Part shown: piece by piece, positions 54,856 through 63,908 of the stretch | Layout: each line of letters begins with the position of its first letter | How positions within the stretch are numbered: the stretch's first letter is position 1 | NCBI RefSeq assembly: GCF_028293835.1 | Contig: NZ_JAQGNX010000098.1 | Span: forward strand, 1 to 64,000 | Direction: 5' to 3' | Length of the DNA: 64,000 bases | Source of the DNA: Pseudomonas sp. | GTDB lineage: Bacteria; Pseudomonadota; Gammaproteobacteria; Pseudomonadales; Pseudomonadaceae | Made by a program: the position numbers and the translations under genes | Notes under the pieces: model-generated | Told to the model about the DNA's origin: nothing | Databases searched by the model: none | The model's input: only the letters and a program-made list of their open reading frames with translations

Positions 54856-57129
54856 TCAAATACGCCGTGCGGCGTAGCGCTTGAGCATGCTCGGTACATC
54901 GAGAATCAAGGCAATTCGACCGTCACCAGTAATGGTGGCGCCGGACATACCTGGCGTTCCCTGCAGCATTTTGCCCAGCGGCTTGATAACCACTTCTTCC
55001 TGGCCCACCAGCTGATCGACGACAAAGCCGATGCGCTGAGTGCCTACAGACAGAATCACCACATGGCCTTCACGTTGCTCTTCATGCTTGGCGGAAGCCA
55101 CCAGCCAACGCTTGAGGTAGAACAGCGGCAAGGCTTTTTCACGCACGATAACCACTTCCTGACCGTCGACGACGTTGGTTCGCGACAGGTCGAGGTGGAA
55201 GATCTCGTTGACGTTGACCAGCGGGAAGGCAAACGCCTGGTTGCCCAGCATCACCATCAGGGTCGGCATGATCGCCAAGGTCAACGGCACCTTGATGACG
55301 ATTTTCGAACCTTGGCCTTTTGTCGAGTAAATATTGATCGAGCCATTAAGCTGCGCAATTTTGGTTTTCACCACGTCCATGCCCACGCCACGTCCCGACA
55401 CGTCGGATATCTCGGTTTTGGTCGAGAATCCTGGGGCGAATATCAGGTTGTAGCAGTCGGTATCGCTCAAACGGTCGGCGGCGTCCTTGTCCATCACGCC
55501 ACGTTTCACGGCGATGGCCCGCAAAACGTTCGGGTCCATGCCTTTGCCGTCATCGGAAATCGACAGCAGGATGTGATCGCCTTCCTGTTCGGCCGAAAGA
55601 ATCACGCGGCCGCCACGGGATTTGCCCGACGCCTCGCGCTCTTCCGGTGATTCGATACCGTGGTCAACCGCGTTGCGCACCAAGTGGACCAGCGGATCGG
55701 CAAGCGCCTCGACCAGGTTTTTATCCAGGTCGGTCTCTTCGCCCACCAGTTCCAGGTTGATCTCTTTTTTCAACTGACGCGCAAGGTCACGAACCAGACG
55801 CGGGAAGCGCCCGAAGACCTTTTTGATCGGTTGCATGCGGGTTTTCATTACCGCGGTCTGCAGGTCAGCGGTGACCACATCAAGGTTCGACACCGCCTTG
55901 GACATGGCTTCGTCGCCGCTATTGAGACCCAGGCGAACCAGACGGTTACGCACCAGCACCAACTCGCCGACCATGTTCATGATTTCGTCGAGGCGTGCGG
56001 TATCAACCCGCACGGTGGTTTCAGCTTCCGACGCAGCCGGTTTTTCGGCTTGAGCTTTGGCTGGGGCAGCAACTGGAGCTGCTGCAGGGGCAGCGGGCGC
56101 TACAACGGCTTTAACCGGCTCGGGTTTTTTCACCACGGCAACAGCGGCAGGCGCGGGCACGGGTGGAGCACTAACCGCTATCGCATCCGGTTCGAACTTG
56201 CCTTTACCGTGTAACTGGTCGAGCAAGTCTTCGAATTCGTTATCGGAAATCTGATCGCCACCGGCTGCGGGCTTAGGTGCAGCGACAGCAGCGGGTGCTG
56301 CGGGTGCTGCGGGTGCTACCGGGGCTGCCGGTGCAACAGCTTCCAGCGCGTCAACGGCGAAGGATCCTTTACCGTGCAACTGGTCAAGCAACGCCTCGAA
56401 TTCGTCATCGGTAATTTCATTGCTGGCAGGCGCTGTTAGTTTGGCCACCGGGGCAACCGCAGCCACCGGAGCGGCGCCAGCAGCGAACTTGCCTTTGCCG
56501 TGTAACTGATCAAGTAGCGAATCAAATTCGGCATCGCTGATTTCGTCGCTGGTGCTCGAACCGTAGGCCGTAACCGGCGCGGTACTCACCGGCGCTGCGG
56601 CAGAGGCTGCCGCTTGCGCCTTGACCGCGTTGAGCGAGTCCAGCAGCAGTTCGAATTCGTTGTCGGTAATGTCAGCCGAGGCTTCGACAGGCGCCGCTTC
56701 GACGCTGGTCGCTGCGGCCGCTGCACTGTCGTCAGCGGACGCGGGCTCAGCCAGACGCGCCAGGGCGGCGAGCAACTCCGGTGTGGCCGCTGTCACGTCG
56801 GTACGTTCACGCACCTGGGTGAACATCGCGTTAACGGCATCCAGTGCCTCAAGAACCACGTCCATCAATTCCGAGTCGACGCGACGCTCACCCTTGCGCA
56901 GGATGTCGAAAACGTTCTCGGCGATGTGGCAGCACTCCACCAGCTCATGGAGCTGGAGGAAGCCGGCGCCCCCTTTTACAGTGTGAAAACCGCGAAAAAT
57001 TGCGTTGAGCAATTCCGCATCATCAGGTCGGCTTTCCAGCTCAACCAGCTGCTCGGACAATTGCTCGAGAATCTCGCCGGCCTCTACCAGAAAATCCTGA
57101 AGGATTTCTTCATCGGCGCCGAAGCTCAT
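54856..57129 (-). CDS. cheA: Chemotaxis histidine kinase CheA
   Basis: A 757-residue sensor kinase. The Hpt domain has the phosphorylated His49 in FRGFHTVKGGAGFL. The dimer helix pair is at about 377-440 (LDEIMNMVGELVLVRNRLVR), followed by the ATP domain (LVRNAVDHGIES; DDGKGMDP; GRGVGMDVV) and a CheW-like P5 domain. Between Hpt and dimer domain there is no recognisable compact P2 domain. Instead, four copies of an acidic motif of the form I[ST]DxEFxxLLDQLHGKG (at 154, 197, 239 and 294; the first lacks the LHGKG end) are separated by Ala, Pro and Val linkers. These probably dock other proteins. Confidence 0.96.
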   Translation of the reverse strand: MSFGADEEILQDFLVEAGEILEQLSEQLVELESRPDDAELLNAIFRGFHTVKGGAGFLQLHELVECCHIAENVFDILRKGERRVDSELMDVVLEALDAVNAMFTQVRERTDVTAATPELLAALARLAEPASADDSAAAAATSVEAAPVEASADITDNEFELLLDSLNAVKAQAAASAAAPVSTAPVTAYGSSTSDEISDAEFDSLLDQLHGKGKFAAGAAPVAAVAPVAKLTAPASNEITDDEFEALLDQLHGKGSFAVDALEAVAPAAPVAPAAPAAPAAVAAPKPAAGGDQISDNEFEDLLDQLHGKGKFEPDAIAVSAPPVPAPAAVAVVKKPEPVKAVVAPAAPAAAPVAAPAKAQAEKPAASEAETTVRVDTARLDEIMNMVGELVLVRNRLVRLGLNSGDEAMSKAVSNLDVVTADLQTAVMKTRMQPIKKVFGRFPRLVRDLARQLKKEINLELVGEETDLDKNLVEALADPLVHLVRNAVDHGIESPEEREASGKSRGGRVILSAEQEGDHILLSISDDGKGMDPNVLRAIAVKRGVMDKDAADRLSDTDCYNLIFAPGFSTKTEISDVSGRGVGMDVVKTKIAQLNGSINIYSTKGQGSKIVIKVPLTLAIMPTLMVMLGNQAFAFPLVNVNEIFHLDLSRTNVVDGQEVVIVREKALPLFYLKRWLVASAKHEEQREGHVVILSVGTQRIGFVVDQLVGQEEVVIKPLGKMLQGTPGMSGATITGDGRIALILDVPSMLKRYAARRI

Positions 57130-57162
57130 TGGGGTGCTCCCTAAAATTAACCGTCGACCGAC

Positions 57163-57951
57163 CTAGAAGCCCAGGCTGGATAGCAGATCGTCAACATCAT
57201 CCTGACCGGATACAACGTCTTCACGCTTATCGGCATGAATCTGCGGACCTTCACCCTGGGACAGATGTTTTTCTTGATCTTTTTCTGTCTGGCTCGGTTG
57301 CGGGTCATGTTCGATCCCGGCAAAACGATCGACCTGACTGGCCATCAACACCAGTTTGAGCAAATTACTTTCAACTTCAGTGACCAATTGCGTCACGCGC
57401 TTGATCACCTGACCGGTGAGGTCCTGGAAATCCTGGGCGAGCAGAATGTCATTGAGGTGAGCCGTCACTTTACGGGTGTCTGTTTCGGTACGCGTCAAAA
57501 AACCTTCTACGCGTCGGGCCAGCTCACGAAACTCTTCGGCACCGACTTCACGGCGCATGAAACGCGCCCAATCGGTACTCAGCGCACTCGCTTCCGAGCT
57601 AAGAGCGCTCATCAACGGCGTGCTTTCCTCGACAAGGTCCATGGTGCGATTGGCCGCGTTCTCGGTCAGCCTCACCACATAGGACAGCCGCTCAGTCGCA
57701 TCGGTGATCTGCGAAACTTCCTCGGCCTGCGGCATGTTCGGGTCAATTTGAAAATTGACGATCGCACTGTGCAGCTCACGGGTGAGTTTGCCGACTTCCT
57801 GATACAGGCCGCGGTCGCGGGTCTGGTTCAGTTCATGGATCAGTTGTACCGCATCGCCGAACCTGCCTTTTTCAAGGCTTTCGACCAACTGGTGCGCGTG
57901 CTTCTTCAGGGTCGACTCAAAGTCGCCCTGGGTTGAATCTGTGTGCTCCAT
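57163..57951 (-). CDS. cheZ: Chemotaxis phosphatase CheZ
   Basis: A 262-residue helical protein that speeds dephosphorylation of CheY-P. It has the long antiparallel hairpin of the family, with the catalytic Gln region ILLAQDFQDLTGQVIKRV (about residues 165-182), and the C-terminal CheY-binding peptide DDVDDLLSSLGF. It lies 19 bases after cheY. Confidence 0.95.
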   Translation of the reverse strand: MEHTDSTQGDFESTLKKHAHQLVESLEKGRFGDAVQLIHELNQTRDRGLYQEVGKLTRELHSAIVNFQIDPNMPQAEEVSQITDATERLSYVVRLTENAANRTMDLVEESTPLMSALSSEASALSTDWARFMRREVGAEEFRELARRVEGFLTRTETDTRKVTAHLNDILLAQDFQDLTGQVIKRVTQLVTEVESNLLKLVLMASQVDRFAGIEHDPQPSQTEKDQEKHLSQGEGPQIHADKREDVVSGQDDVDDLLSSLGF

Positions 57952-57970
57952 AGAGCCCCCGCGGCGAACA

Positions 57971-58345
57971 TCAGCTATTGACGCGCTCGAAGATCTTTTC
58001 GATCTTTTCTTTCAGCACTTGGGCCGTAAAGGGCTTGACCACGTAACCGTTCACACCCGCCTGAGCGGCTTCGATGATTTGTTCACGTTTGGCTTCGGCC
58101 GTTACCATCAACACCGGCAAGTGCCTGAGACGCTCATCGGCACGTACTTGGCGCAACAAATCGATACCGGACATGCCAGGCATGTTCCAGTCAGTCACTA
58201 GAAAGTCGAAGCTACCGCTTTGCAGCATCGGCAACGCGGTATTTCCGTCGTCTGCTTCTGCTGTGTTGGTGAACCCAAGGTCACGCAACAGGTTTTTAAT
58301 GATCCGCCGCATCGTTGAGAAGTCATCAACGATGAGGATTTTCAT
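57971..58345 (-). CDS. cheY: Chemotaxis response regulator CheY
   Basis: A 124-residue single-domain receiver that binds the flagellar switch when phosphorylated. It has [20 protein letters not shown], the phosphorylation Asp in [27 protein letters not shown] and the conserved Lys in [15 protein letters not shown] 58345 gives the usual CheY N-terminus. A TTG four codons upstream (58357) has the better-placed GGAGG site, so a short N-terminal extension is possible. Confidence 0.95.
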   Translation of the reverse strand: MKILIVDDFSTMRRIIKNLLRDLGFTNTAEADDGNTALPMLQSGSFDFLVTDWNMPGMSGIDLLRQVRADERLRHLPVLMVTAEAKREQIIEAAQAGVNGYVVKPFTAQVLKEKIEKIFERVNS

Positions 58346-58528
58346 GTTCTTGTCCAATTCGACCTCCAAGCAGTCTTTAACGCACTCAGCACCTGAATAC
58401 GCTGTTCAATCAATACCGGTACAGCACTCGTTGGCTGCACTAAAAACGACGACGGGCTTGGTAACTCAACAGGTCGGAATGGGCACAGAAGGTCCCGAAG
58501 GGCCTGACTGACCGGCTCCCGCCTAGTC

Positions 58529-58554
58529 TTATCTGCTTCGCACGCAACGCTTTG
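58529..58554 (-). promoter_or_regulatory. Candidate FliA (sigma-28) promoter for cheYZ
   Basis: On the minus strand, CAAAG (58554-58550), 13 bases, then GCAGATAA (58536-58529) resembles the sigma-28 pattern TAAA-N15-GCCGATAA, with one base less spacing and one mismatch in each box. It lies in the 259-base gap between fliA and cheY. cheYZ is known to depend on FliA in P. aeruginosa. No gene is supported in the rest of this gap. Confidence 0.4.
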
Positions 58555-58604
58555 CACAGCCGGCTTACGGACAACTCGCAACCACCAAGGTCACGCCCTG
58601 TCCA

Positions 58605-59345
58605 TCAACGCGCTCGCCATTCCCCCAAACGCCCTCGCAAACGAGCTGCGCACTGGCTGTGTAACTGGCTGACCCGAGATTCGCTGACGCCCAATACTTC
58701 ACCGATTTCCTTGAGGTTCAGTTCTTCGTCGTAGTACAGCGCCAACACCAGCCGCTCACGCTCTGGCAAATTGGCTATCGCATCCGCTAGCGCCGTCTGG
58801 AAGCGTTCATCTTCCAGATCGCGCGACGGCTCAAGCTGAGCGCTTGCGCCATCCTCGTGCAGCCCTTCATGTTCGCCGTCCTGTAAAAGATCGTCGAAAC
58901 TGAACAACCGGCTGCCCAGGGTGTCGTTTAAAATCCCGTAATAATCATCAAGGCTCAATTGGAGTTCGGCCGCAACCTCGTGATCTTTAGCGTCACGACC
59001 TGTTTTAGCTTCAATTGATCGAATTGCGTCGCTGACCATGCGTGTATTGCGGTGCACTGAACGCGGGGCCCAATCACCCTTACGCACTTCATCAAGCATG
59101 GCGCCACGAATCCGAATGCCTGCGTACGTCTCAAAACTGGCGCCTTTGGTGGCGTCATATTTGGTCGACACCTCGAGCAGGCCGATCATTCCGGCCTGGA
59201 TCAGGTCCTCGACCTGGACACTGGCCGGCAAACGCGCCAGCAAATGGTAGGCGATGCGTTTCACCAGCGGCGCATAGCGCTCGATCAGCTCGTACTGGGA
59301 GTCTTTAGACGCCTTGCTGTACATGCGATAGCCGCTGGCTGTCAT
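58605..59345 (-). CDS. fliA: Flagellar sigma factor FliA (sigma-28)
   Basis: A 246-residue sigma factor for late flagellar and chemotaxis genes. Region 2 includes YAPLVKRIAYHLLARLPASV and DLIQAGMIGLLEVSTKYD, with AGIRIRGAMLDEVRKGDW. Region 3 follows. Region 4 ends in LNLKEIGEVLGVSESRVSQL. It overlaps fleN by four bases (ATGA). Confidence 0.97.
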   Translation of the reverse strand: MTASGYRMYSKASKDSQYELIERYAPLVKRIAYHLLARLPASVQVEDLIQAGMIGLLEVSTKYDATKGASFETYAGIRIRGAMLDEVRKGDWAPRSVHRNTRMVSDAIRSIEAKTGRDAKDHEVAAELQLSLDDYYGILNDTLGSRLFSFDDLLQDGEHEGLHEDGASAQLEPSRDLEDERFQTALADAIANLPERERLVLALYYDEELNLKEIGEVLGVSESRVSQLHSQCAARLRGRLGEWRAR

Positions 59346-60175
59346 AGCACTGGTCCTGCACTCGTCTGATGTACGAGCCGCTCAACGAAAAATTCAAGGT
59401 GTCCACGGGGGTTGGCTGGCAATGGCCACGTGTCAACTTTCTGAGCGATGGCTTTGAAGGCCAGAGCGCATTTGGAACGGGGAAACGCTTCGTAGACAGC
59501 GCGCTGCTTCTGCACCGCCTTGCGCACGCATTCGTCGTAAGGCACCGCGCCGACGTATTGTAAGGCTACGTCCAGAAAGCGATCAGTGACCTTGGTCAAC
59601 TTGGCGAACAGATTGCGGCCTTCTTGCGGGCTTTGCGCCATATTGGCGAGGACCCGGAAGCGATTCATGCCGTAATCACGGTTGAGCAATTTGATCAGCG
59701 CGTAAGCGTCAGTAATCGACGTCGGTTCATCGCACACCACCAGCAGCACTTCTTGAGCCGCGCGTACGAAACTGACCACCGATTCGCCGATACCGGCAGC
59801 GGTGTCGATGACCAACACATCGAGATTGTCGCCGATGTCGCTGAACGCCTGAATCAGCCCGGCGTGTTGCGCAGGTGTCAGGTGAACCATGCTCTGAGTG
59901 CCCGAGGCCGCTGGCACGATACGAATTCCACCAGGCCCTTGAAGCAGCACGTCGCGCAGTTCACAGCGCCCTTCGATAACGTCTGCCAGGGTGCGTTTTG
60001 GCGTAAGGCCAAGCAGGACGTCAACGTTTGCCAGACCCAAGTCAGCGTCAAGCAACATGACCCGTCGGCCAAGCTCTGCCAGTGCCAGTGATAAGTTCAC
60101 TGACACGTTTGTCTTACCGACGCCACCCTTGCCGCCAGTTACTGCGATGACCTGTACGGGATGCATGCTACCCAT
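59342..60175 (-). CDS. fleN: Flagellar number regulator FleN (FlhG)
   Basis: A 277-residue MinD-like ATPase that limits flagellar number by restraining FleQ. The deviant Walker A is TGGKGGVGKTNVSV, with MLLDADLGLANVDVLLGL and VLVIDTAAGIGESVVSF. It has a C-terminal amphipathic segment. Translation may begin at the first ATG or the one three codons on (MHPVQVIAVTGGKGG). The 112-base gap to flhF holds no gene I can support. Confidence 0.95.
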   Translation of the reverse strand: MGSMHPVQVIAVTGGKGGVGKTNVSVNLSLALAELGRRVMLLDADLGLANVDVLLGLTPKRTLADVIEGRCELRDVLLQGPGGIRIVPAASGTQSMVHLTPAQHAGLIQAFSDIGDNLDVLVIDTAAGIGESVVSFVRAAQEVLLVVCDEPTSITDAYALIKLLNRDYGMNRFRVLANMAQSPQEGRNLFAKLTKVTDRFLDVALQYVGAVPYDECVRKAVQKQRAVYEAFPRSKCALAFKAIAQKVDTWPLPANPRGHLEFFVERLVHQTSAGPVL

Positions 60176-60287
60176 TTTAGTTCTTTACCTTGACTTGCTT
60201 AGACCGAGGCCACATCACTGGTTGCGCGTGCGTTGCATGAGCAACGTCGGCGCTACCTCTGATGCAGGTACATTCCAATGTCTTGCC

Positions 60288-61616
60288 TTACCCAACCCGC
60301 TTGTTCGGGCTGTGATAAAGATCCGCGAACATGTCTGCCATAGCTTCCTCGCTCGGCTCTTCCTGCATTTGCACACTGACTGCTCGACTGACCAATTGGT
60401 GCCGACGCGGCAGATGCAAATCATCCGGAATACGCGGCCCATCCGTGAGATAAGCCACCGGCAATTCGTGACTGATTGCCAAACTCAACACCTCCCCCAA
60501 GCTGGCTGTTTCGTCCAGTTTGGTAAGAATGCAACCCGCCAGCCCGCAGCGTTTATAGCTATGGTAGGCGGCGGTTAGAACCTGCTTCTGGCTGGTTGTT
60601 GCCAACACCAGATAATTACGGGCCTTGATACCGCGACCCGCAAGGCTTTCCAGCTGCATACGCAGGGCTGGATCGCTGGCTTGCAGGCCAGCGGTGTCAA
60701 TCAACACCACGCGTTTTTTCAGTAAAGGTTCAAGTGCCTGACCCAACGACTGGCCCGGATCAATGTGAGTGACAGACACATTGAGAATCCGGCCCAGGGT
60801 TTTGAGCTGTTCCTGAGCCCCAATCCGGTAACTGTCCATGCTCACCAGGGCAATGTTTTGCGGACCGTATTTCAAGACATAGCGCGCGGCCAGTTTCGCC
60901 AGCGTCGTGGTCTTGCCCATGCCAGCCGGGCCCACCATGGCGATTACACCGCCTTCCTCCAGGGGCTCGACGTCAGGGGTAACAATCATCCTTGCCAGGT
61001 GCGCCAACAGCATGCGCCAGGCCTGACGAGGCTCTTCAATTTCGGTGGTCATCGCCAGCAAGTCTCGGGACAACGGACCGGACAAGCCTATGCGTTGCAG
61101 ACGTCGCCACAGGTTGGCCTGTTGCGGGCGGCTGCCTTGCAACTGGTTCCAGGCCAGCGAACCCAGTTGCACTTCCAACAACTCACGCAGACCGTTGAGT
61201 TCCGAGCGCATCGACTCGTAAGCGCGCAGGCCAATGGTCGGCTCGGCAGACGCGGCGGCCGCCTGGGGCAACGGACGCCTCGGTTCTTCGAAAGTAGGCT
61301 CGATGTGCGTCTCGGCAGCATCCAGAGACGAGCCTGAAAACAACTGCCGATTGATTGTCGTGTCGTTGTCGCCACGTGTACCCAATTCAGCCTGTGCGGA
61401 GACAATGCGCGATTGAGTCTTGCGCAGCTCGTCTTCAAGCTCGATGTTCGGCACACGCGGCGCCAACGCGGAAAGCTTGTAATCCAGGGCAGCAGTCAGC
61501 TCAACGCCGCCAGCGATTCGGCGATTACCAATGATGGCGGCGTCAGCGCCCAGCTCATCACGGACCAGCTTCATGGCTTGACGCATATCGGCGGCGAAAA
61601 AACGCTTAACTTGCAT
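60288..61616 (-). CDS. flhF: Flagellar placement GTPase FlhF
   Basis: A 442-residue SRP-type GTPase that places the polar flagellum. The N-terminal basic domain begins VKRFFAADMRQAMKLVRDE. A variable linker (about 60-150) follows, then the NG domain with the P-loop VGPAGMGKTTTLAKLA, DTAGLQASDP, and the base-recognition region CILTKLDETASLGEVL. It starts 11 bases after flhA. Confidence 0.96.
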   Translation of the reverse strand: MQVKRFFAADMRQAMKLVRDELGADAAIIGNRRIAGGVELTAALDYKLSALAPRVPNIELEDELRKTQSRIVSAQAELGTRGDNDTTINRQLFSGSSLDAAETHIEPTFEEPRRPLPQAAAASAEPTIGLRAYESMRSELNGLRELLEVQLGSLAWNQLQGSRPQQANLWRRLQRIGLSGPLSRDLLAMTTEIEEPRQAWRMLLAHLARMIVTPDVEPLEEGGVIAMVGPAGMGKTTTLAKLAARYVLKYGPQNIALVSMDSYRIGAQEQLKTLGRILNVSVTHIDPGQSLGQALEPLLKKRVVLIDTAGLQASDPALRMQLESLAGRGIKARNYLVLATTSQKQVLTAAYHSYKRCGLAGCILTKLDETASLGEVLSLAISHELPVAYLTDGPRIPDDLHLPRRHQLVSRAVSVQMQEEPSEEAMADMFADLYHSPNKRVG

Positions 61617-61627
61617 GACTCACTACC

Positions 61628-63757
61628 TCAGCCGTTTGGCCCGACAGTTGCGACAATCGTGACTTGTTTATTGTCAGGAATTTCCTGGTACGCCAATACA
61701 TGCATATTCGGTACAGCCAGCCGTCCAAACCGTGACAGCATGGCGCGAACCGGACCTGCGACCAATAAAATCACCGGTAGACCCTGCATTTCCTGACGCT
61801 GTGCCGCATCAATCAACGAACGCTGGAGCTTTTCAGCCATGCTTGGCTCCAGCAAAACGCCCTCTTCCTGACCCTGACCGGCCTTTTGTAAACTATTGAG
61901 CAATATCTGTTCCAACCTTGGCTCAAGGGTGATAACAGGCAGCTCCGGCTCAATACCTACAATGCTTTGGACGATTGCGCGGCACAAAGCAATGCGCACA
62001 GCGGCCACCAGCGCGGCAGTATCTTGACTCCGAGGGGCCGCGTTGGCGATCGCTTCAGCGATGCTACGGATATCCCTGACGGGAACCTGTTCTGCGAGCA
62101 AGGCTTGCAATACTTTGAGCAACGCGGACAACGATAGAATTCCCGGCACCAACTCTTCAGCCAGTTTAGGCGAGCCCTTGGCCAACAATTGCATTAATTG
62201 CTGCACTTCCTCGTGGCCGATCAGTTCGTGGGAATGCTTATGCAGAATTTGGTTGAGGTGGGTGGCAACGACCGTGCTGGCGTCCACCACGGTGTACCCC
62301 AATGATTGTGCCTGGCTGCGCTGACTGATTTCGATCCACACCGCGTCCAGGCCAAAGGCCGGGTCTTTGGCGGTGATGCCGTTCAACGTTCCGAACACTT
62401 GGCCCGGGTTGATCGCCAGCTCGCGGTCCGGGTAAATCTCGGCTTCGGCCAACGTCACGCCCATCAGCGTCAAGCGGTAGGCGCTGGGCGCCAGGTCAAG
62501 GTTGTCACGAATGTGCACGGTCGGCATCAAGAAGCCCAATTCCTGGGAAAGCTTCTTGCGTACGCCCTTGATTCGCGCCAGCAACTGGCCGCCCTGGTTG
62601 CGATCCACCAGCGGGATCAAGCGATAGCCGACTTCCAGGCCGATCATGTCGATGGGCGTGACGTCATCCCAACCTAACTCTTTGGAGTCTTGTGCACGTG
62701 TTGGCGAAGGCAACAGTTCCTGCTGGCGCTTCACCTCCATCAAGGCGTTGGTCTTGGCCATGCCTTGTTTCTTCCAGACCAGATAAGCAGCACCTGCGGC
62801 AACGAGACCCAGGCTGATGAAAGACATGTGCGGCATGCCTGGCACCAGGCCCATGATAATTATCAGGGCTGCCGCAACGCCGAGCGCCTTGGGCGAGGCA
62901 AACATCTGCCGGTTGATGAGTTTGCCCATCTCTTCCGAACCGGAAGCACGGGTCACCATGATCGCGGCAGCGGTGGACAATAACAGTGATGGCAGTTGTG
63001 CCACCAAACCGTCACCGATGGTCAGCAGCGCGTAGACCTTGCCGGCATCGGCGAACGACATGTTGTGCTGGAATATACCCACTGCCACGCCGCCAATCAG
63101 GTTGATGAACAGAATCAACAGACCGGCGATGGCGTCACCACGCACGAATTTACTGGCACCGTCCATGGAGCCGTAAAACTCCGCTTCCTGGGCGACTTCG
63201 AGACGGCGGTGCTTGGCTTGGGGTTGGTCGATCAGGCCGGCGTTAAGGTCGGCGTCGATGGCCATTTGTTTGCCAGGCATTGCATCGAGGGTGAAACGCG
63301 CACTTACTTCAGAAATCCGCCCGGCACCCTTGGTCACCACGACGAAGTTGATGATCATCAGAATCGCAAACACCACGATACCGACCACGTAGTTACCGCC
63401 GATCACGACTTCACCGAAGGCTTGAATAACCTTACCGGCAGCGGCATGGCCGTCTTGACCGTGGAGCATCACTACCCGAGTGGAGGCGACGTTCAGCGCC
63501 AACCGGAGCAGGGTTGCCACCAGCAGAATGGTCGGGAACACCGAGAAGTCCAGCGGCCGCAGAGCGTACACGCAGACCAGCAGGACCACGATCGACAGCG
63601 CGATGTTGAACGTGAAGAACACGTCCAGCAAGAAGGGCGGCATCGGCAACATCATCATTGCCAACATGACCAGCAACAGCAGCGGCACACCCAGGTTGCC
63701 ACGACTGATGCCAACCAGATTGTTGCGCGCGGTGTTGATTAATTGAGAGCGATCCAC
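61628..63757 (-). CDS. flhA: Flagellar export gate protein FlhA
   Basis: A component of the type III flagellar export gate. About eight N-terminal helices (LGVPLLLLVMLAMMMLPMPP; the FHIPEP-type region FTLDAMPGKQMAIDADLNAG) precede a large cytosolic domain from about residue 350, which forms the nonamer ring. I choose GTG 63757 (709 residues, VDRSQLINTARNN, with AGGAAAAG upstream). The ATG at 63808 lacks a ribosome site and would lie almost at the start of transcription from the sigma-54 promoter proposed here. Confidence 0.95.
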   Translation of the reverse strand: MDRSQLINTARNNLVGISRGNLGVPLLLLVMLAMMMLPMPPFLLDVFFTFNIALSIVVLLVCVYALRPLDFSVFPTILLVATLLRLALNVASTRVVMLHGQDGHAAAGKVIQAFGEVVIGGNYVVGIVVFAILMIINFVVVTKGAGRISEVSARFTLDAMPGKQMAIDADLNAGLIDQPQAKHRRLEVAQEAEFYGSMDGASKFVRGDAIAGLLILFINLIGGVAVGIFQHNMSFADAGKVYALLTIGDGLVAQLPSLLLSTAAAIMVTRASGSEEMGKLINRQMFASPKALGVAAALIIIMGLVPGMPHMSFISLGLVAAGAAYLVWKKQGMAKTNALMEVKRQQELLPSPTRAQDSKELGWDDVTPIDMIGLEVGYRLIPLVDRNQGGQLLARIKGVRKKLSQELGFLMPTVHIRDNLDLAPSAYRLTLMGVTLAEAEIYPDRELAINPGQVFGTLNGITAKDPAFGLDAVWIEISQRSQAQSLGYTVVDASTVVATHLNQILHKHSHELIGHEEVQQLMQLLAKGSPKLAEELVPGILSLSALLKVLQALLAEQVPVRDIRSIAEAIANAAPRSQDTAALVAAVRIALCRAIVQSIVGIEPELPVITLEPRLEQILLNSLQKAGQGQEEGVLLEPSMAEKLQRSLIDAAQRQEMQGLPVILLVAGPVRAMLSRFGRLAVPNMHVLAYQEIPDNKQVTIVATVGPNG

Positions 63758-63819
63758 CAATTCTTTTCCTGCCCGCCAAATCAAACTATTGACGCCAAAC
63801 TGCGCCATATCAGCGGCAT

Positions 63820-63836
63820 TGCAAGAAGCTTTCCAA
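63820..63836 (-). promoter_or_regulatory. Candidate sigma-54 promoter of flhA
   Basis: On the minus strand TTGGAAAGCTTCTTGCA has the invariant GG and GC doublets with exactly 10 bases between them, and TTGC in the -12 part. It departs from consensus after the GG (AAA, not CAC). flhA depends on RpoN and FleQ in P. aeruginosa, which fits. Confidence 0.5.
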
Positions 63837-63908
63837 CTATTGGGATTGGGGTGAACATAGTGTTTTTGATGAACGCGATTGACCCCTGCAGGGCGGCGGG
63901 TGCAGCCC

